The translations under genes were made by a program, and so were the position numbers. Source: Rhynchopus euleeides (lineage: Eukaryota; Euglenozoa; Diplonemea; Diplonemida; Diplonemidae). Taken from it: a stretch of 64,000 nt of DNA. Each line of letters begins with the position of its first letter. The first letter of the stretch is position 1. Location of the stretch: assembly GCA_963210315.1 (NCBI GenBank), contig OY723250.1, positions 1,860,001 to 1,924,000 of the forward strand. The letters are read 5' to 3'. This document shows positions 1-10,888 of this stretch, in pieces. The notes under the pieces are model-generated. The model made no database searches. It was not told the DNA's origin and worked only from the letters and a program-made list of their open reading frames with translations.

Positions 1-1689
1 GCGTGTGGCCCCCAGTTGAACGTGGGCATCAACACCGGCGGGGACGCATGCCACTGAGCCTGCTCGCCAGTTTTGAGGATTGTGCTGTCCACTGACTACA
101 GACAGCCGTGCCGCGTGTTTTGTCGAAACAGCATTGGCACGGCCTGTGGTGTAAACGCGTATCAGAGGTAACACAGCGGGATTTGCCGGTCTTGAGGGCC
201 CCCGGTCTGCATGTTTTGCGTTTGCAACTGGTCCCTTTTGTATTCGTGCGCTGCCAATACCTCAGAACGAAGAAGAATGCAAACGACAACCCTCCCCCCC
301 CCTCCTCAAATCTGTATGCGCAGAAGCACGGGCAACGGTCTCAAATATCAAACACGACGAGTGGTTTGTGTACGGTGTTTTTTTGTCCCAACCAGACCGC
401 GACGAGCGCAGAGAACTTGCTGGTGTGTTCCCCCCGGCCGCTCGTTCAAAAGAATGACCGATCCTATATTCTTGCACTGCGACCATACAGATCAGAAACC
501 CCCCCCATAGTTGGCCCCCACCTCCAAGCCGAATTTTAATCCGGGTGTAGACGAAGCCATAATATTTCACCCACGTGTGTGTGTCATTTCGCTATTACGG
601 AGACTACACTGGACACCCAGCAATACGCTTCACGTGTGATTCTGTCCGCTGTGCAGTATTAGAGCCTGAGGGCCAGGGGGAGACAGCTACTTTGCAGTTA
701 TCATCACACGGGAACAGCTTGAGTTATTCCTCCCGCTTCCTAGCCTGGGGATGAATGAAGGAATATGGAAAGGCCACCCTCGGGTGAAGGCGGGTGTAGT
801 GTGTCCTGTTGCACGCCTGGATCAACCATCCATGCCTCAAAGAGGGGCACAGATACACAACAGCACGCCCCTGGTGCCGATTGGCATTCTCCTATCGCCT
901 GCTTTTCCGGTCCGTATATTGAGTTGCAGTCTGTTTCTGTCTGTTCCTGCTTCTGTTGTGCAGCGCACCACGACGTTTAATGAAATTTTGGCAGAGCCGT
1001 GCCCCCCCCGCCCCCCCCCCCCCCCCCCCCCTGTCCACCGGGCATTTTAGACGCATCCTCCAGAGTTGCCCCATTGCCGGGCAGGACTGCACATCCTTCC
1101 CCACCTTCCTTCCGTTCTCACTTCGTTTTTTTTCCAGCATCAAATTGCCACAGCTCGTGGAAAAGGTATGCATAGCGGGCCTGCTATGTGACAGTCGCGT
1201 CCGATGTACAACATGCCCCCCTCAGGCATGATGGCAGGGGCGGGGGTGGGTGGGTGGTGTGGGGTTTGGGCGTGCCGCAGCAGGTCCTTCCAACCGCGAC
1301 GCCCGGCAGGGCGTGGGGAGGGGGTGTGGGTGCGTGTCATGCTGCAAGGCGTTGCCAAGAGCTCAAACGATTCTTTTCGTTTCTCTTGTATTCCACGCGG
1401 TATAACGGCAACACAGCACGGGATACTCGTGCACGGCACGCACCGCACAGCCAGGTGGGGTGGGGTGGTGGGGAGCGAGGCGCGGGCGGCAGTCGTCGTT
1501 TTTCCGAGCAGGTTGTTTTTTTTTTAAGCACACTCGTGTGAGCGGAAAGCGCCCCACCACAGCTGCAACCAAACGTGCTCTATACACTAACCCCACCCTT
1601 CATCAGGCTCAGGGTGTGATCAGTTCAGGGTTTTGTGTGTAGAAGCGTCAACGCAACAAACTATCAAGCAGGCGAGAGAATCAAGAGGG
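1..1689. other. Stretch without a recognisable gene
   Basis: I see no credible coding frame here. The open frames are short, low in complexity and interrupted by C or G homopolymers (for example near 1003-1031). The first unit of a 27-bp direct repeat lies at 1635-1661 and is described separately. Confidence 0.5.
1635..1661. repeat. 27-bp exact direct repeat, partner at 2732-2758
   Basis: The same 27 bases (GTGTGTAGAAGCGTC...) occur at 1635-1661 and 2732-2758. The pair brackets a segment of about 1.1 kb that contains the 40-bp tandem array and nearly all of the PHD-like gene; the second copy lies inside the last codons of that gene. It could be a target-site-like duplication around an inserted segment or the scar of a recombination event. 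The sequence alone does not decide. Confidence 0.6.
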
Positions 1690-1699
1690 GGGCAAGAGT

Positions 1700-2098
1700 G
1701 ACAGAAGCGGACAGAGTACGCCGAGCTGCGTGGTTGTTCTGAAGAGAGAGGGACAGTAACTACGCCGTGCGTAACTACGGGCTGAGGGAGTACGCCGAGC
1801 TGCGCGTATTTTGAGGTCAGAGAGGGACAGTAACTACGCCGAGCTGCGTGTATCTTACAGAGAGGGGCAGTAACAACGCCGTGCTGCGTGTAACAAACAG
1901 AGAGGGACAGTAACTACGCCGAGCTGCGTGTATCTTACAGAGAGGGACAGTAACAACGCCGTGCTGCGTGTAACAAACAGAGAGGGACAGTAACTACGCC
2001 GAGCTGCGTGTATCTTACAGAGAGGGACAGTAACAACGCCGTGCTGCGTGTAACAAACAGAGAGGGACAGTAACTACGCCGAGCTGCGTAACAGAGAA
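1700..2098. repeat. 40-bp tandem array with 80-bp higher-order period
   Basis: From 1821 to 2098 seven units of exactly 40 bp run head to tail. Each starts AGAGGGACAGTAAC. Two variants alternate: ACTACGCCGAGCTGCGTGTA and ACAACGCCGTGCTGCGTGTA. This gives an 80-bp higher-order unit. Degenerate units extend back to about 1700. The last unit ends about ten bases before the start codon of the next gene, so the array probably forms its leader or trans-splice region. Confidence 0.9.
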
Positions 2099-2099
2099 G

Positions 2100-2786
2100 A
2101 TGGCCACTCTGGATTGGGACACCCTGAAGGTTCCCGACCCCGCCCACCCCGACAACGAGCCAGCAGAGCGTCGCCCCGAGTGCATATTCGAAACCTGCAA
2201 TACAACGCACACAGCCAGGACCGCATTCAGCTGCCACGACTGCGGTGGGACCACGGTCAGGACGTGCATGAGAGAGCACATCCCGGCGCACATCGTCCCC
2301 GAATGGCTCGAGGGCGCAGGGGACAGGGGCTGGGTGTGCCCCGAGTGCGCATGGGTCCGGCAGGCGGTCGACGAGGAGACCGCGGCGGACCTGGCAGCAG
2401 GGGCGGGCGAGCTAGGCGAGGACGGGGAGTACAGCGAGGCGGACAGCCAGAGTGGCACGGGCCTCCAGCACAGGGACGCACACCACCCCGCCGACTCGAA
2501 CACCGATCTCCGCGTGGCGAACTCGCTGGAGTACCTGCTGAAGTTGACAGGCCGGCTGGAGAAGGAGCAGAAGGAGCTGAAGAAGACCGTGGAGACGCAG
2601 GCGAAGCAGATCGCCACTCTGCAGAAGGCGCTGCAGCGGACGGAGGCCGAGCTGCCCGCTGACTTCTCCGCCCACATCGTGTCGACCTGGGGATCGTCGA
2701 TCGCCACTGCCCCCGGACGCAGGTTGGTGAAGTGTGTAGAAGCGTCAACGCAACAAACAAAAGGAAATTCATCAGAGCGGTTGTAG
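2100..2786 (+). CDS. PHD/RING-like zinc-finger and coiled-coil protein
   Basis: The predicted protein has 228 residues and no family I can name. Residues about 28-85 carry Cys/His pairs spaced like a treble-clef zinc finger: C-x4-C, then SCHDC, RTC, EH and finally WVCPEC. This resembles a PHD finger but is not a canonical one. Residues about 140-180 form a strong heptad coiled coil (LEKEQKELKKTVETQ). The middle is acidic. The start is the first ATG after the 40-bp tandem array. The last 18 codons overlap the second unit of a 27-bp direct repeat, so the true 3' end may differ; a GT donor-like site near 2723 could lead to another exon. A chromatin-reader or retroelement-accessory role would be a guess. 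Confidence 0.55.
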   Translation: MATLDWDTLKVPDPAHPDNEPAERRPECIFETCNTTHTARTAFSCHDCGGTTVRTCMREHIPAHIVPEWLEGAGDRGWVCPECAWVRQAVDEETAADLAAGAGELGEDGEYSEADSQSGTGLQHRDAHHPADSNTDLRVANSLEYLLKLTGRLEKEQKELKKTVETQAKQIATLQKALQRTEAELPADFSAHIVSTWGSSIATAPGRRLVKCVEASTQQTKGNSSERL

Positions 2787-2822
2787 CTGTGAAGTGATAG
2801 GGCGCTTTTCGGGTGTTTTCCC

Positions 2823-3568
2823 CAGGGCATTTTATAGGGGCAAAATCTACGCTCATTTGGGCTTAAATGTGAGGCGTTCCCCGATTTTTTGGCGGACCCC
2901 CTGGCAAGCGAGTCTTGTGGTGAATGGGTCACCTCCCGGTTCCTCTCTCAGGGATCAGTGATCGGGTCCAGCCTCGGGTGCCGGAGGTTAGTCCAAAAAA
3001 TGGATTTCGGGACCGATCTGCCGCAGACCCGGGCGCGCAAGGACTTGGATACAATACAGGCACATGCCACAGGGGGGTCTGGGGGGCTCCGCCCCCCAGC
3101 CGCCGGAGGCCACGGTAGTGAACATCTGTTTCTTCCGGGCGTACAGATCCCGGGCTGTTCCTTCCGTGGGTACAGATTCTGCATGAGCTGGCTGCGTCCT
3201 CCAGGGGCTACACAGGGTGGGCTGCATCCCATTCCCTGATGGGACCCCAAAGGGTTTGGTCCAAGACAGGTATACAGCACAGGGGGGTCTGGGGGGCGGA
3301 GCCCCCCAGCCGCCGGAGGCCACGGTAGTGAACGTCCGTCCCTTCGCGACCTGCGTTTTCTCGGGGTTTGACAAAGAAACTGGACAGAAAAACGGTCGGG
3401 TAAGTTGCTCGCAGTCTGACTGAACATGAGTCCACTCGTCTGCGAGGCTGCCAGCCGCCACCAGTTTTCCACCACCACCCCGGATTTTCCCGGATTTTCC
3501 CGGAAATCTTTTTTTTTTCCTTAAATGTGAGGATTGGCCTCACTTTAGACCCCCTATAAAATGCTCTG
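2823..3568. mobile_element. MITE-like element with 18-bp inverted ends
   Basis: The left end CAGGGCATTTTATAGGGG (2823-2840) matches the reverse complement of 3551-3568 with one mismatch. Weaker inverted similarity extends further on both sides, including AAATGTGAGG near 2865 and 3525. The 746-bp interior has no coding capacity and holds two copies of a 56-bp hairpin module. This fits a non-autonomous inverted-repeat transposon. I did not find a clear target-site duplication. Confidence 0.5.
3068..3333. repeat. Pair of 56-bp hairpin modules with inverted loops
   Basis: The modules at 3068-3123 and 3278-3333 are almost identical and both end GGAGGCCACGGTAGTGAAC. Each has a G6/C6 stem. The stem centre reads GGGGGGCTCCGCCCCCC in the first and GGGGGGCGGAGCCCCCC in the second, which are reverse complements. 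The hairpin has therefore flipped between the two copies. Confidence 0.8.
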
Positions 3569-3589
3569 GTTTTCCCGAACCGATGCAAC

Positions 3590-4118
3590 CGAAACCATTT
3601 CAAAACAACAGCAACTCGCAGTGTGTGTTGCAGTGGGAGGGGTGCTCGGGGTGCGGCCCACACTGCCGCAAACAGTATCCACGTGTGTGTCACTGTGTCA
3701 CTGCGTGTGTGCCAGTGGGGATCGCATCAAGGGCAGGGTGCTGCTCGGTGTGCTCTGCACTGCTACAAAGGATTCAGGTGTGTGTGGTGTGTGGGTGTGT
3801 GGCGTGCTTCCTCCTGAGGTCTGCAGGGATGGGTTACTGGCCTCCGGTCCTACCGAAGTGCCACCCGACACTTTCCAAGTATTCACGTGTGAGTGAGTGT
3901 GTGCGAGCAGTGCTGGATGACAGTAGAGATTCGTCAGGCCACACACACGCCCCCACCTCTGCCCACCCCACCGCCCCCCACCCCCCACCCGCGCCTCTGG
4001 CTTTTCCAACGGCGTGTCTGGTGCCCCTGTCACAATGTGCCATAAATCTCCACCACTGGGGTGCAGGAAAACACGGGGCCTCAGGGCGTGGCGTTTGGGT
4101 GCAATGGGCGTGTGCCAG
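3590..4118. other. Gene-free upstream region of the RING gene
   Basis: No credible coding frame. It contains GT-rich tracts (3680-3800) and a long C-rich pyrimidine tract (3943-3995) upstream of the RING gene, which would suit a spliced-leader acceptor region. Confidence 0.4.
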
Positions 4119-5671
4119 ATGCAGGGCTTGCATGCCTTGGCCTGGGCATGCCTGCTATTCGCTGTGCTGCCCAGCGCTGCCAGGGCGGACTGCCAGGTAT
4201 GGTTGCAAAAGTTAGCCTGGAAGCCTCCTGTCGGCGCCTGGCCACTGCCCTCTTGCTGTCATTGTGTTCGTGGCCTGCCGCAAACACAAGGGCAGCAAGA
4301 GGGCGGCAGGGAGGCAGGGGGGCAGCGTATTCGCCCTTCTGGCATTCATGACACACCCTGACAGGACGACTACCTGAAGGCGCTAGTTGAGAACGAGCAG
4401 GACGAAAGCGAGGAGTACAAGAAGTGCTACAACGTATCGGTGATCGTGGATGATCCGATGACGACCCAGCAATGGCGTCAGGATCGCAAGATGTCTGCCA
4501 GAGACTGCTTTCATGACTGCCTGCGGTTCGGGTTGCAGAACGTGAGCGTGGACGTGAGGACTCCTGCCGATGCTGTCAAGGCGGCATTTGTATACTCAGA
4601 TTACAACCCGTCGTGCTACTGCCTCGTCATGCAGGGCGGCAGGGAGATTCCGACAGATTCCTCCTGTTCTGCCGACAGCACCAGGAAATACAACGTGCTT
4701 CCCACCACCACCTACGTATGCCGAGACATTTGCGTTGGGGTTGGGGGAAATCCTTTTGCAGAACAAAAAAAATCCCACATGGATATACACACGGCGGGGC
4801 CGCCACCCCTTCTCCTTTGCGATTCACCCCCACAGTTCCCACAAGAGGCTCGTGCAGTGTTTCGCCATCCTATGCAACCCTATACACACACGTCGTTCCG
4901 CAGAACATCCCGCTGCAATGCGCACTGCGAGACCGGGGCCAATGCGGCGAGGTGTCGGGGTGCGAATACTACAACAAATGCTGCTACATGGAGGGCACCA
5001 CCATCGTCGCACACGAGTGGATGCAGAAGCAGCTGCTGCAGTGGGTATTCCTGGTGGTGGCCGTGCTCTTCACAGGGCAGCTCCTGATGTTCTGCGTCCT
5101 CAGCTGCTTCGCCAAGCTGAAGCGCTACCTGGGCTACACAGACGACGGGGAGCTGGGCGTGGGCCTCCTGAGCGTCACGCCTGAGAAGTACCGAAGCTAC
5201 CTGGAGGGGCTCCCCGCATACTCCCCGAGCATGGCTGACACTACGTCTGCCTGCACCATATGCCTGGATGATCTCGTCGCCCCCTCTCTGGGCACCGGCG
5301 GCAAGTCGAGATGCGTGTCCCTCCCGGACTGCGAGCACAAGTTCCACCTGGCATGCATACAGGAATACTGCTGTCACGAGGCACAGAAGCAGACCACGGC
5401 GCTCTGCCCGAACTGCCGCGTGAAGATCGACCCCACCGCCGACGACGAGCCCACCCAGCGCCGCCTCTTCTGGTGCTGCGGGAGGAAGCGGGGTGGGACC
5501 GGCGGCGCGCGGGGCGGCGGGGACCAGGGCGAGGGCGACAATGACCCCGAGGCGGTGGCGGCGTCCCCAGCAGCAGCGGAGGGGGGCGGCCTGGCGGCCT
5601 CGTCCACCCCGCTGGGGGCACAGCAGCCGCGTCGGGGCGATCACGAGATGCAGGTCGTGTTCAGCTCCTGA
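4119..5671 (+). CDS. Secretory-pathway membrane RING-H2 E3 ubiquitin ligase (3 exons)
   Basis: Exons are 4119-4196, 4365-4715 and 4904-5671, giving 398 residues. Introns are GTATGG...CAG (168 bp) and GTATGC...CAG (188 bp), both phase 0. Exon 1 encodes a signal peptide (hydrophobic ACLLFAVLPSAARA), which decides the start. Exon 2 and early exon 3 form a Cys-rich luminal region. A hydrophobic segment at about 187-212 is the membrane span. A RING-H2 finger at about 259-314 has C-x2-C, then C-x-H-x2-H-x2-C and a final C-x2-C (CPNC). The tail is Gly- and Pro-rich. This layout (signal peptide, ectodomain, one span, cytosolic RING) is that of membrane E3 ligases such as the PA-TM-RING group, but I see no PA domain here. 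The substrate is unknown. Confidence 0.8.
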
Positions 5672-8111
5672 GGGTCCTGGGGGGAGGAGGGGGGAAGTTT
5701 GTGGTGCACAGAGCAGGTGTGCTCATATGCCGTCTCTACTGCTGCAAGAAGGCGTGGGTCTGGGGGGGAGGGGGTGGGCAGTGCATTCGGATCGCTGTGG
5801 CAGTCCCTGGAGCACCCGAGCAGGTGGTGCTGTTGTGGCGGGTCTGGGAGGGGGTGTTCGTTTATAGACTAGTCCTGAGCGTGTTTTGTGAGGTTTTTCA
5901 GCACGCTTCGCTGCGGGTGGAACGTGTCAGATGCTATTCGTGCCCAGACCTCCAGCAGGCGATGTGTTCTACACGACTGCAAAAAAAAAATGAATATTCA
6001 CGTGTGTGATGAGTCGCCAAATGTTCAAAACAGAATCCTATGATAAAGTGCAGAAGACACAGTGACGCCTGCCCCCCCACACTTCTTCTGTGTTAGGTAA
6101 GAATTCCATGCGGAACGAAGAATTCTTCAGGGGAGTATTTTTGGACACTCACCCCAGTGCGTTGAACGGTCAGATTGATTTTTGGCCGTGCTGCAGCCAC
6201 TTTCCCGGTGACTCTGTCCCTGCCGACCGTAAGCGACTCTTCTGAAATCCGCCCCTCACTGCGTGGGGTCGGGGGGCGGATGTGCGTCTCCGGATTTGCC
6301 AGAGGTGAACCCTCTCAGTGTTGACGGCTTCGGCTGAGGCTTCGTTCACGTACACAATGTGTTCATGATGGGGAGGGAGCGGGACGGGGGGTGTGATCTG
6401 AACCCATCAGAACAATAATACAGTCCCCCCTCTTGTGTCTTCTTTGGTGTGGGGGTCGGGGGGTCGTTTTTTTTTGCCCCGGTTGCACAATCAAAACAAA
6501 AGAAACCCGGCAATCCTTTTTGGCTTCGTCTCCATTCTTTTGGGGCAAGTAACGTTATGCAGTCTCGAAACAGGCTGCGCTCTCCAACGCGAACAATGAG
6601 CACGACCTCAAAGAGTGCACAACGTGGTGGCGATGCCCAACACGTTTTACACGCTGTTCCCGGGAGCATGCGGGCAGCGTTGCTCCAACATCACCAACCA
6701 ACCCCCCGTCGACCCCATTTCGATTACTTATCGTGACACTTGGCTTGCTTCCCCGCCTTAGCCCCCCGCATCCCAGTTTTGATTCGTCATCTGTATCCGC
6801 GTTTGCTTCTACAGTTCTGTCATCTGTCATGTGTCCTTCTGTCTTCTGTTTTGGTGGCTGCCACTTTCATGCCTTCTTGCCCGACCGCGCCAGGGCAGTC
6901 AGCGCCTGCCAAGCCCAGCCAAAAATAGGCGGGTTGCCCGAGGATTGTGACAGGGTGGTGGGGTGGGTTCATACCGATGTGGGATTGCCTGTTCCGACCA
7001 TTCCAGCCAGACTCTCTTTTGTAAGTCGTTTGGTCCAGTGGGTTCTTTGGCCCGCAAAGCCAGTGCCATGCAGTGGTCACTATACTGTGGTCTTCGCGCG
7101 ACCACAGGAAGCTGAACGTTTCTCCACTCTACGTATGTCCTTGTATCGTGTCTCTCTCTCTCTCAACCATACCAGTATGTAGTTTTTACGAAAACGGGTC
7201 AAAAAGATAAGAGCGGCGCTTATTAGTTGGGGGGGCGGGGGGCGGGGGGACAAAAGACAACACTTACACAGCAAATGCTGCAGGAGTTTTGCTTTTGTTT
7301 TGCCCCCGAATTAGCGCGCGAACAGCAACCTATCCCTATCTTTGTGATGCCATTCCGCAGACCCCACCGGACGCAGGGCATTGGCTTGCAGCATGACACT
7401 AGTCGGCTCAGGGGTGGCTGTGCCGTCCCACGCATTGTCAAACCCCACGCCAACGCCCTAAGATTAAGTGGGAAATCGTGTCTCTCCGGAAACCAATCGA
7501 GTTGGCATGACAAATGCAATACACAAGAGGCAACACTCTTGTGAAAACCGAGCGTCGGATGGGTGGATTCTCCAAAGAATCAGGGCACCACTCCCAACCA
7601 GACTCGCACAGACTCGCTATCGTTTCACGCAAGGGCGAGATTGGCCCCCGCGCCCCGCCCGCCCAGTATTGACAGCTGCCGATCCCCCTGACCAGGGATC
7701 CAAGCAGTCGCAACAAAAGTGTGTTTTTTTGTGCCATGTTTGTGCCCCATCCGTTGCACAACACAGCAAGCCGGGCACACCCGCTTCCCTTTCTCCCCGC
7801 CTGCCCCACCACAAGCAGCCCCTCCTGCCGCACCTCTAGCTGGAGGCGCAAACGGCGCAACACACAGCAACGCAGCTGCTGGAGAAGGGCACAAACCTGT
7901 GCAGGCAACAGTCCCCTCCCCTCCCCGCCCCTGCACCACCACCTCCTGCTCCTGCTCCCCACCACCGTTCCAAGGCAATGCTGCGCATGCCCGTGCTCAG
8001 CGGTTGTTGGTTGCTGCGGGTGTTGCACACCCCCCTTCCCCTCCCCTCCGCACCACACCTACAACCCGCAGGGCGGCAAGGCGGTGTTACACACCACGCG
8101 AGCCACCTGAC
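5672..8111. other. Intergenic region, no gene recognised
   Basis: About 2.4 kb between the RING gene and the recycling-factor gene. The open frames show no domain, biased composition or intron pattern that would support a gene. Pyrimidine-rich DNA at 7885-7975 and 8030-8070, with AG near 8070, probably serves trans-splicing of the next gene. Confidence 0.45.
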
Positions 8112-8915
8112 ATGGCCACGCTTCGCGCCCCTCTCCGCACCGCTGCAGCTGCGGCGCTGCGCGCCCCCGCTGGGGCTGGCTGCGTGGCGCGCCTGGCTGC
8201 ACCAAGCCCCCTTGGCGTGGCGACATGCCAGGCCCGCTGGCTGTCCGCCACAGCCGCATGCCTGAAGGACAAGCGGATGGGGCGCGAGTTCAAGATCAAG
8301 AGACAGGCGCCGAAGGAGGAGGAGGGTGAAGAGATCGACCGGGAAGCGATCTGGGATGACCTGAATGAGCTGCGTGACAACATGAAGGTCGCCATGGCGC
8401 GTGAGGTCGCTGCTCTGGACCGCCAGACGCAGCTGAAGATTTCCTTCAGCGTTGGTGGCACAGCAGGCATCGAGTCGCTCGAGCTTGACGGTCAGGCCAT
8501 CAACAAGTTCTGCTCCATCAGCGCCTCCGGTCTTATGGCCACTGTGAATGTCTACCACCAGAAGAACGTGCTGTTGGTCAAGTCAGCTATCGAGGGGGCT
8601 GACCCGATGTTCCAGGCGTCGATGGGAGCCACCCCCACTGTGCTTATGTTCCAGCTCCCGAAGGTGACGCGCGAGAGGCGCGACAAGCTGGGACGTTCCT
8701 GCACTGATCTGTTCGTCCAGACCCGAGGCAACATAAAGGACCTGATGAAGCCTGTCGCCCAGGAGATGCGTTCCAAGGCGCGCCTTCTTCATGCCGTTGA
8801 GGTGAGCCTGTGGAACGAAAGTATCATCGAGCTCGACAGAGAGTATGGGCAGCGCGCCCGTGATATTGCCGACGCCGCGAAGCTTCGGATTTCCGGCGAG
8901 GAAAGTGCGAATTAG
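8112..8915 (+). CDS. Ribosome recycling factor, mitochondrial
   Basis: The protein has 267 residues. In bacteria and mitochondria, RRF splits the post-termination ribosome together with EF-G. Residues 1-50 are rich in Ala, Arg and Ser and lack acidic residues, as in a mitochondrial presequence. The RRF-like part runs from about 75 to 260. NKFCSISASGLMATVNVYHQ matches the family's conserved strand region, LPKVTRERRDKLGR matches the hallmark 'PLTEERRKEL' helix start, and a charged C-terminal helix (ELDREYGQRARDIADAAK) follows. The open frame continues upstream to 7719, but that part is low in complexity; the start at 8112 gives the presequence and lies about 40 bases after a pyrimidine-AG acceptor. 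The sequence is divergent, so identification rests on pattern and length. No intron is evident. Confidence 0.75.
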   Translation: MATLRAPLRTAAAAALRAPAGAGCVARLAAPSPLGVATCQARWLSATAACLKDKRMGREFKIKRQAPKEEEGEEIDREAIWDDLNELRDNMKVAMAREVAALDRQTQLKISFSVGGTAGIESLELDGQAINKFCSISASGLMATVNVYHQKNVLLVKSAIEGADPMFQASMGATPTVLMFQLPKVTRERRDKLGRSCTDLFVQTRGNIKDLMKPVAQEMRSKARLLHAVEVSLWNESIIELDREYGQRARDIADAAKLRISGEESAN

Positions 8916-9940
8916 ACCGGGGTAGGGGAGCGGGGTGGGGTGTGGCTTGCCCAGGACCTGTTCGGTGTGTGTGTTGAACAGTATCGGTATCCTCCCCATT
9001 CCTTTACGGGTTTGGCAGTCTGATTCTTTTATTTTATTTTGTATGTTGGGCGTCGCCAACTCAGGAAACTGTTCACCGCAAGGAGGCTGTTAAGCCTGTG
9101 GGGTGGGGGTGGGGCGGAGGGCAGTGGTGTGTCGGATGCCGAGGAGGTGCGAACCCTCGCGATAGCGCGGAGTGGTGTGTGGGAGCTGGGGGGGGCTGTG
9201 ATATTGGGTCGCGGTGTCTTTTCACTCTATAGGGCGGAGCACTGAGCTGGCCCTGGCCCAACAGGGTGTCACACTACACTGGTGCAGTTTTCTTTATTTC
9301 CCGCGCCCCTCTTGCGGCAGGGAAGCGCAACGAGAAATGAGGCTGGTCGGGCCTTGTGTGCTTGGGTCTATATGCATGAAGTGTCGGCGGAAGGGCCAGG
9401 AATGGTGGCCCGGGTTCTCGCGTTGTGTCCTCGGTGGGACACTCCGTGCTGCCAGCACGCTGACCCAAGCTACGAATAGCGGCGGAAGCCAGGAATGGTC
9501 CCCGCTGCCCGCTGGCACAACCATCCCTGCCCTATCCCACCCCACCCCTTGTCACAAGGAGGGGTTCTGCGAACACCGAAGGGAAAAAGAAATGATGAAG
9601 AATCGCGTCAAGCTCACTCCTGATTTCTTCCAAGATCCACCCCACCACCGCTTCCAGCTTTCTTGACCCTTCCCCCCTACACAAGTCCCTCGCACCCCAC
9701 CCACCCCTGCCTCCTGTTGTCATTTCTTTTGTCCTGCGCTTCCTGCTTTCCGGCAGCTGCAACCGCACACAAGAACTCCCCCACTCCCCCACCCCCCTAT
9801 CCACTGAACCAAACGAAACCCCAACCTACTTCTTGAGAGCCTTTTACAGGCCCGCCCTGAGTCAAACCCCCCTTCTTTCCTTTGCCCTTTTCGTTTTTCT
9901 TCTGAACCCACTCCCCCCCTGACCCCCCCTTTCGACAACG
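8916..9940. other. Intergenic region, no gene recognised
   Basis: About 1 kb with no supportable coding frame. It ends in a long pyrimidine-rich stretch (9660-9930), including TTTTACAG at 9842-9849, which suits the trans-splice acceptor region of the next gene. Confidence 0.5.
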
Positions 9941-10888
9941 ATGATGCGCTCTTCACGCCTCCTCGCGTCAGTGCATACGCGGTCCCTCCAGCAGGCGACT
10001 GCAGCCCCACTCCGCCTGCGTTCTGCCCTCCGTGAGTCGGAGAAGCGGTGCGAAGACAGCATCTCGAGGTACCCCGAGACGACGCCGCAGGGGCTCCTCC
10101 GCACGCTGGACTATGTGGGCACAGCTCTGTTCGCCTGCACCGGGTGTCTGACGGCAGGGGCAGCAGGGATGGATGTCTTCGGCTGCACGATGGTTGGGGC
10201 GACCACCGCGCTGGGCGGAGGCACCGTGCGCGACGTGATGCTGGGTAACACACCGGTGTCGTGGGTCACCGAGCCCGAGTATCTGAAGATCGCAATCGGG
10301 TGCGCGTTCGGCACCTTTCTCTGCTGGTCGGCCTTCGGCGACTACAGCTCGCGCATGAGCAAGGCGATGGACAAGTTCATCTTCTGGATTGACTCTGCAG
10401 GGCTGGGTGCCTTTGCCATCATCGGTGTCCAGAATGCGCTCCGGCGTGGGCTGGGTGCTGCGCCTGCGGTGCTGTGTGGGGTGATGACAGCCACGTTCGG
10501 TGGTGTCATTCGTGACCTGCTCTGCAACAAGCCTGTGCGGGTGATGAACACACACCACGAGACATACGCGGCAGCGCCCCTCTCCGCAGCGATGGTGTAC
10601 ATTGCGGCACGCCATGCGGGGCTTGCACTGGCATCGCGGACCGCCCTGTGGTATGTTATGTGCATGTGTTGTGCAGGGGTTGCATGGTTCGGGATTGAAA
10701 GTTGCGTTACATCCCCCTCCCACCACAGCCTCGCGTCGTCGATGTCTGTTCGGTACTATGCAGTGGAGAACGACTTCAAGCTGCCCACCCTGCAGCCCAA
10801 GCTTGCGGCAAAGCAGACACAGACACAGGAGGGAAGCGAGTGCGGCTCGTGCCCTCTGTGCGGCAGCACGGCAGTGTCGAGCGAGTAG
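9941..10888 (+). CDS. UPF0126/TRIC-like membrane protein, probably mitochondrial
   Basis: Exons are 9941-10650 and 10729-10888, giving 289 residues. The 78-bp intron (GTATGT...CACAG, phase 2) is a multiple of three without a stop, so the unspliced frame also reads through. Removing it joins the last helix directly to SVRYYAVENDFKLP, which matches the usual end of UPF0126 proteins. The protein carries both family repeats: GGGTVRDVMLGNTPVSWV near residue 92 and FGGVIRDLL near residue 186, with about seven hydrophobic segments. Bacterial relatives (YadS/YicG) have been linked to glycine uptake or cation conduction. The first 35 residues are Arg/Ser/Leu-rich without acidic residues, suggesting mitochondrial import. 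The Cys-rich tail (CGSCPLCG) is unusual. Transported substrate unknown. Confidence 0.82.
   Translation: MMRSSRLLASVHTRSLQQATAAPLRLRSALRESEKRCEDSISRYPETTPQGLLRTLDYVGTALFACTGCLTAGAAGMDVFGCTMVGATTALGGGTVRDVMLGNTPVSWVTEPEYLKIAIGCAFGTFLCWSAFGDYSSRMSKAMDKFIFWIDSAGLGAFAIIGVQNALRRGLGAAPAVLCGVMTATFGGVIRDLLCNKPVRVMNTHHETYAAAPLSAAMVYIAARHAGLALASRTALWYVMCMCCAGVAWFGIESCVTSPSHHSLASSMSVRYYAVENDFKLPTLQPKLAAKQTQTQEGSECGSCPLCGSTAVSSE

Noticed and set aside
1821..2098. Possible CRISPR-like array
   Set aside because: The 40-bp units are contiguous tandem repeats with no unique spacers, in a eukaryotic setting.
2091..2102. ACAGAGAAGATGG resembling the U6 snRNA ACAGAGA box
   Set aside because: Nothing else of U6 is present. 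The string arises at the junction of the tandem array and the start codon.
2015..2932. 305-residue minus-strand frame over the PHD-like gene
   Set aside because: It reads antisense through the gene and into the 40-bp tandem array, giving TQLGVVTVPLCLLHAARRCY-type repeats. It is a by-product of the array.
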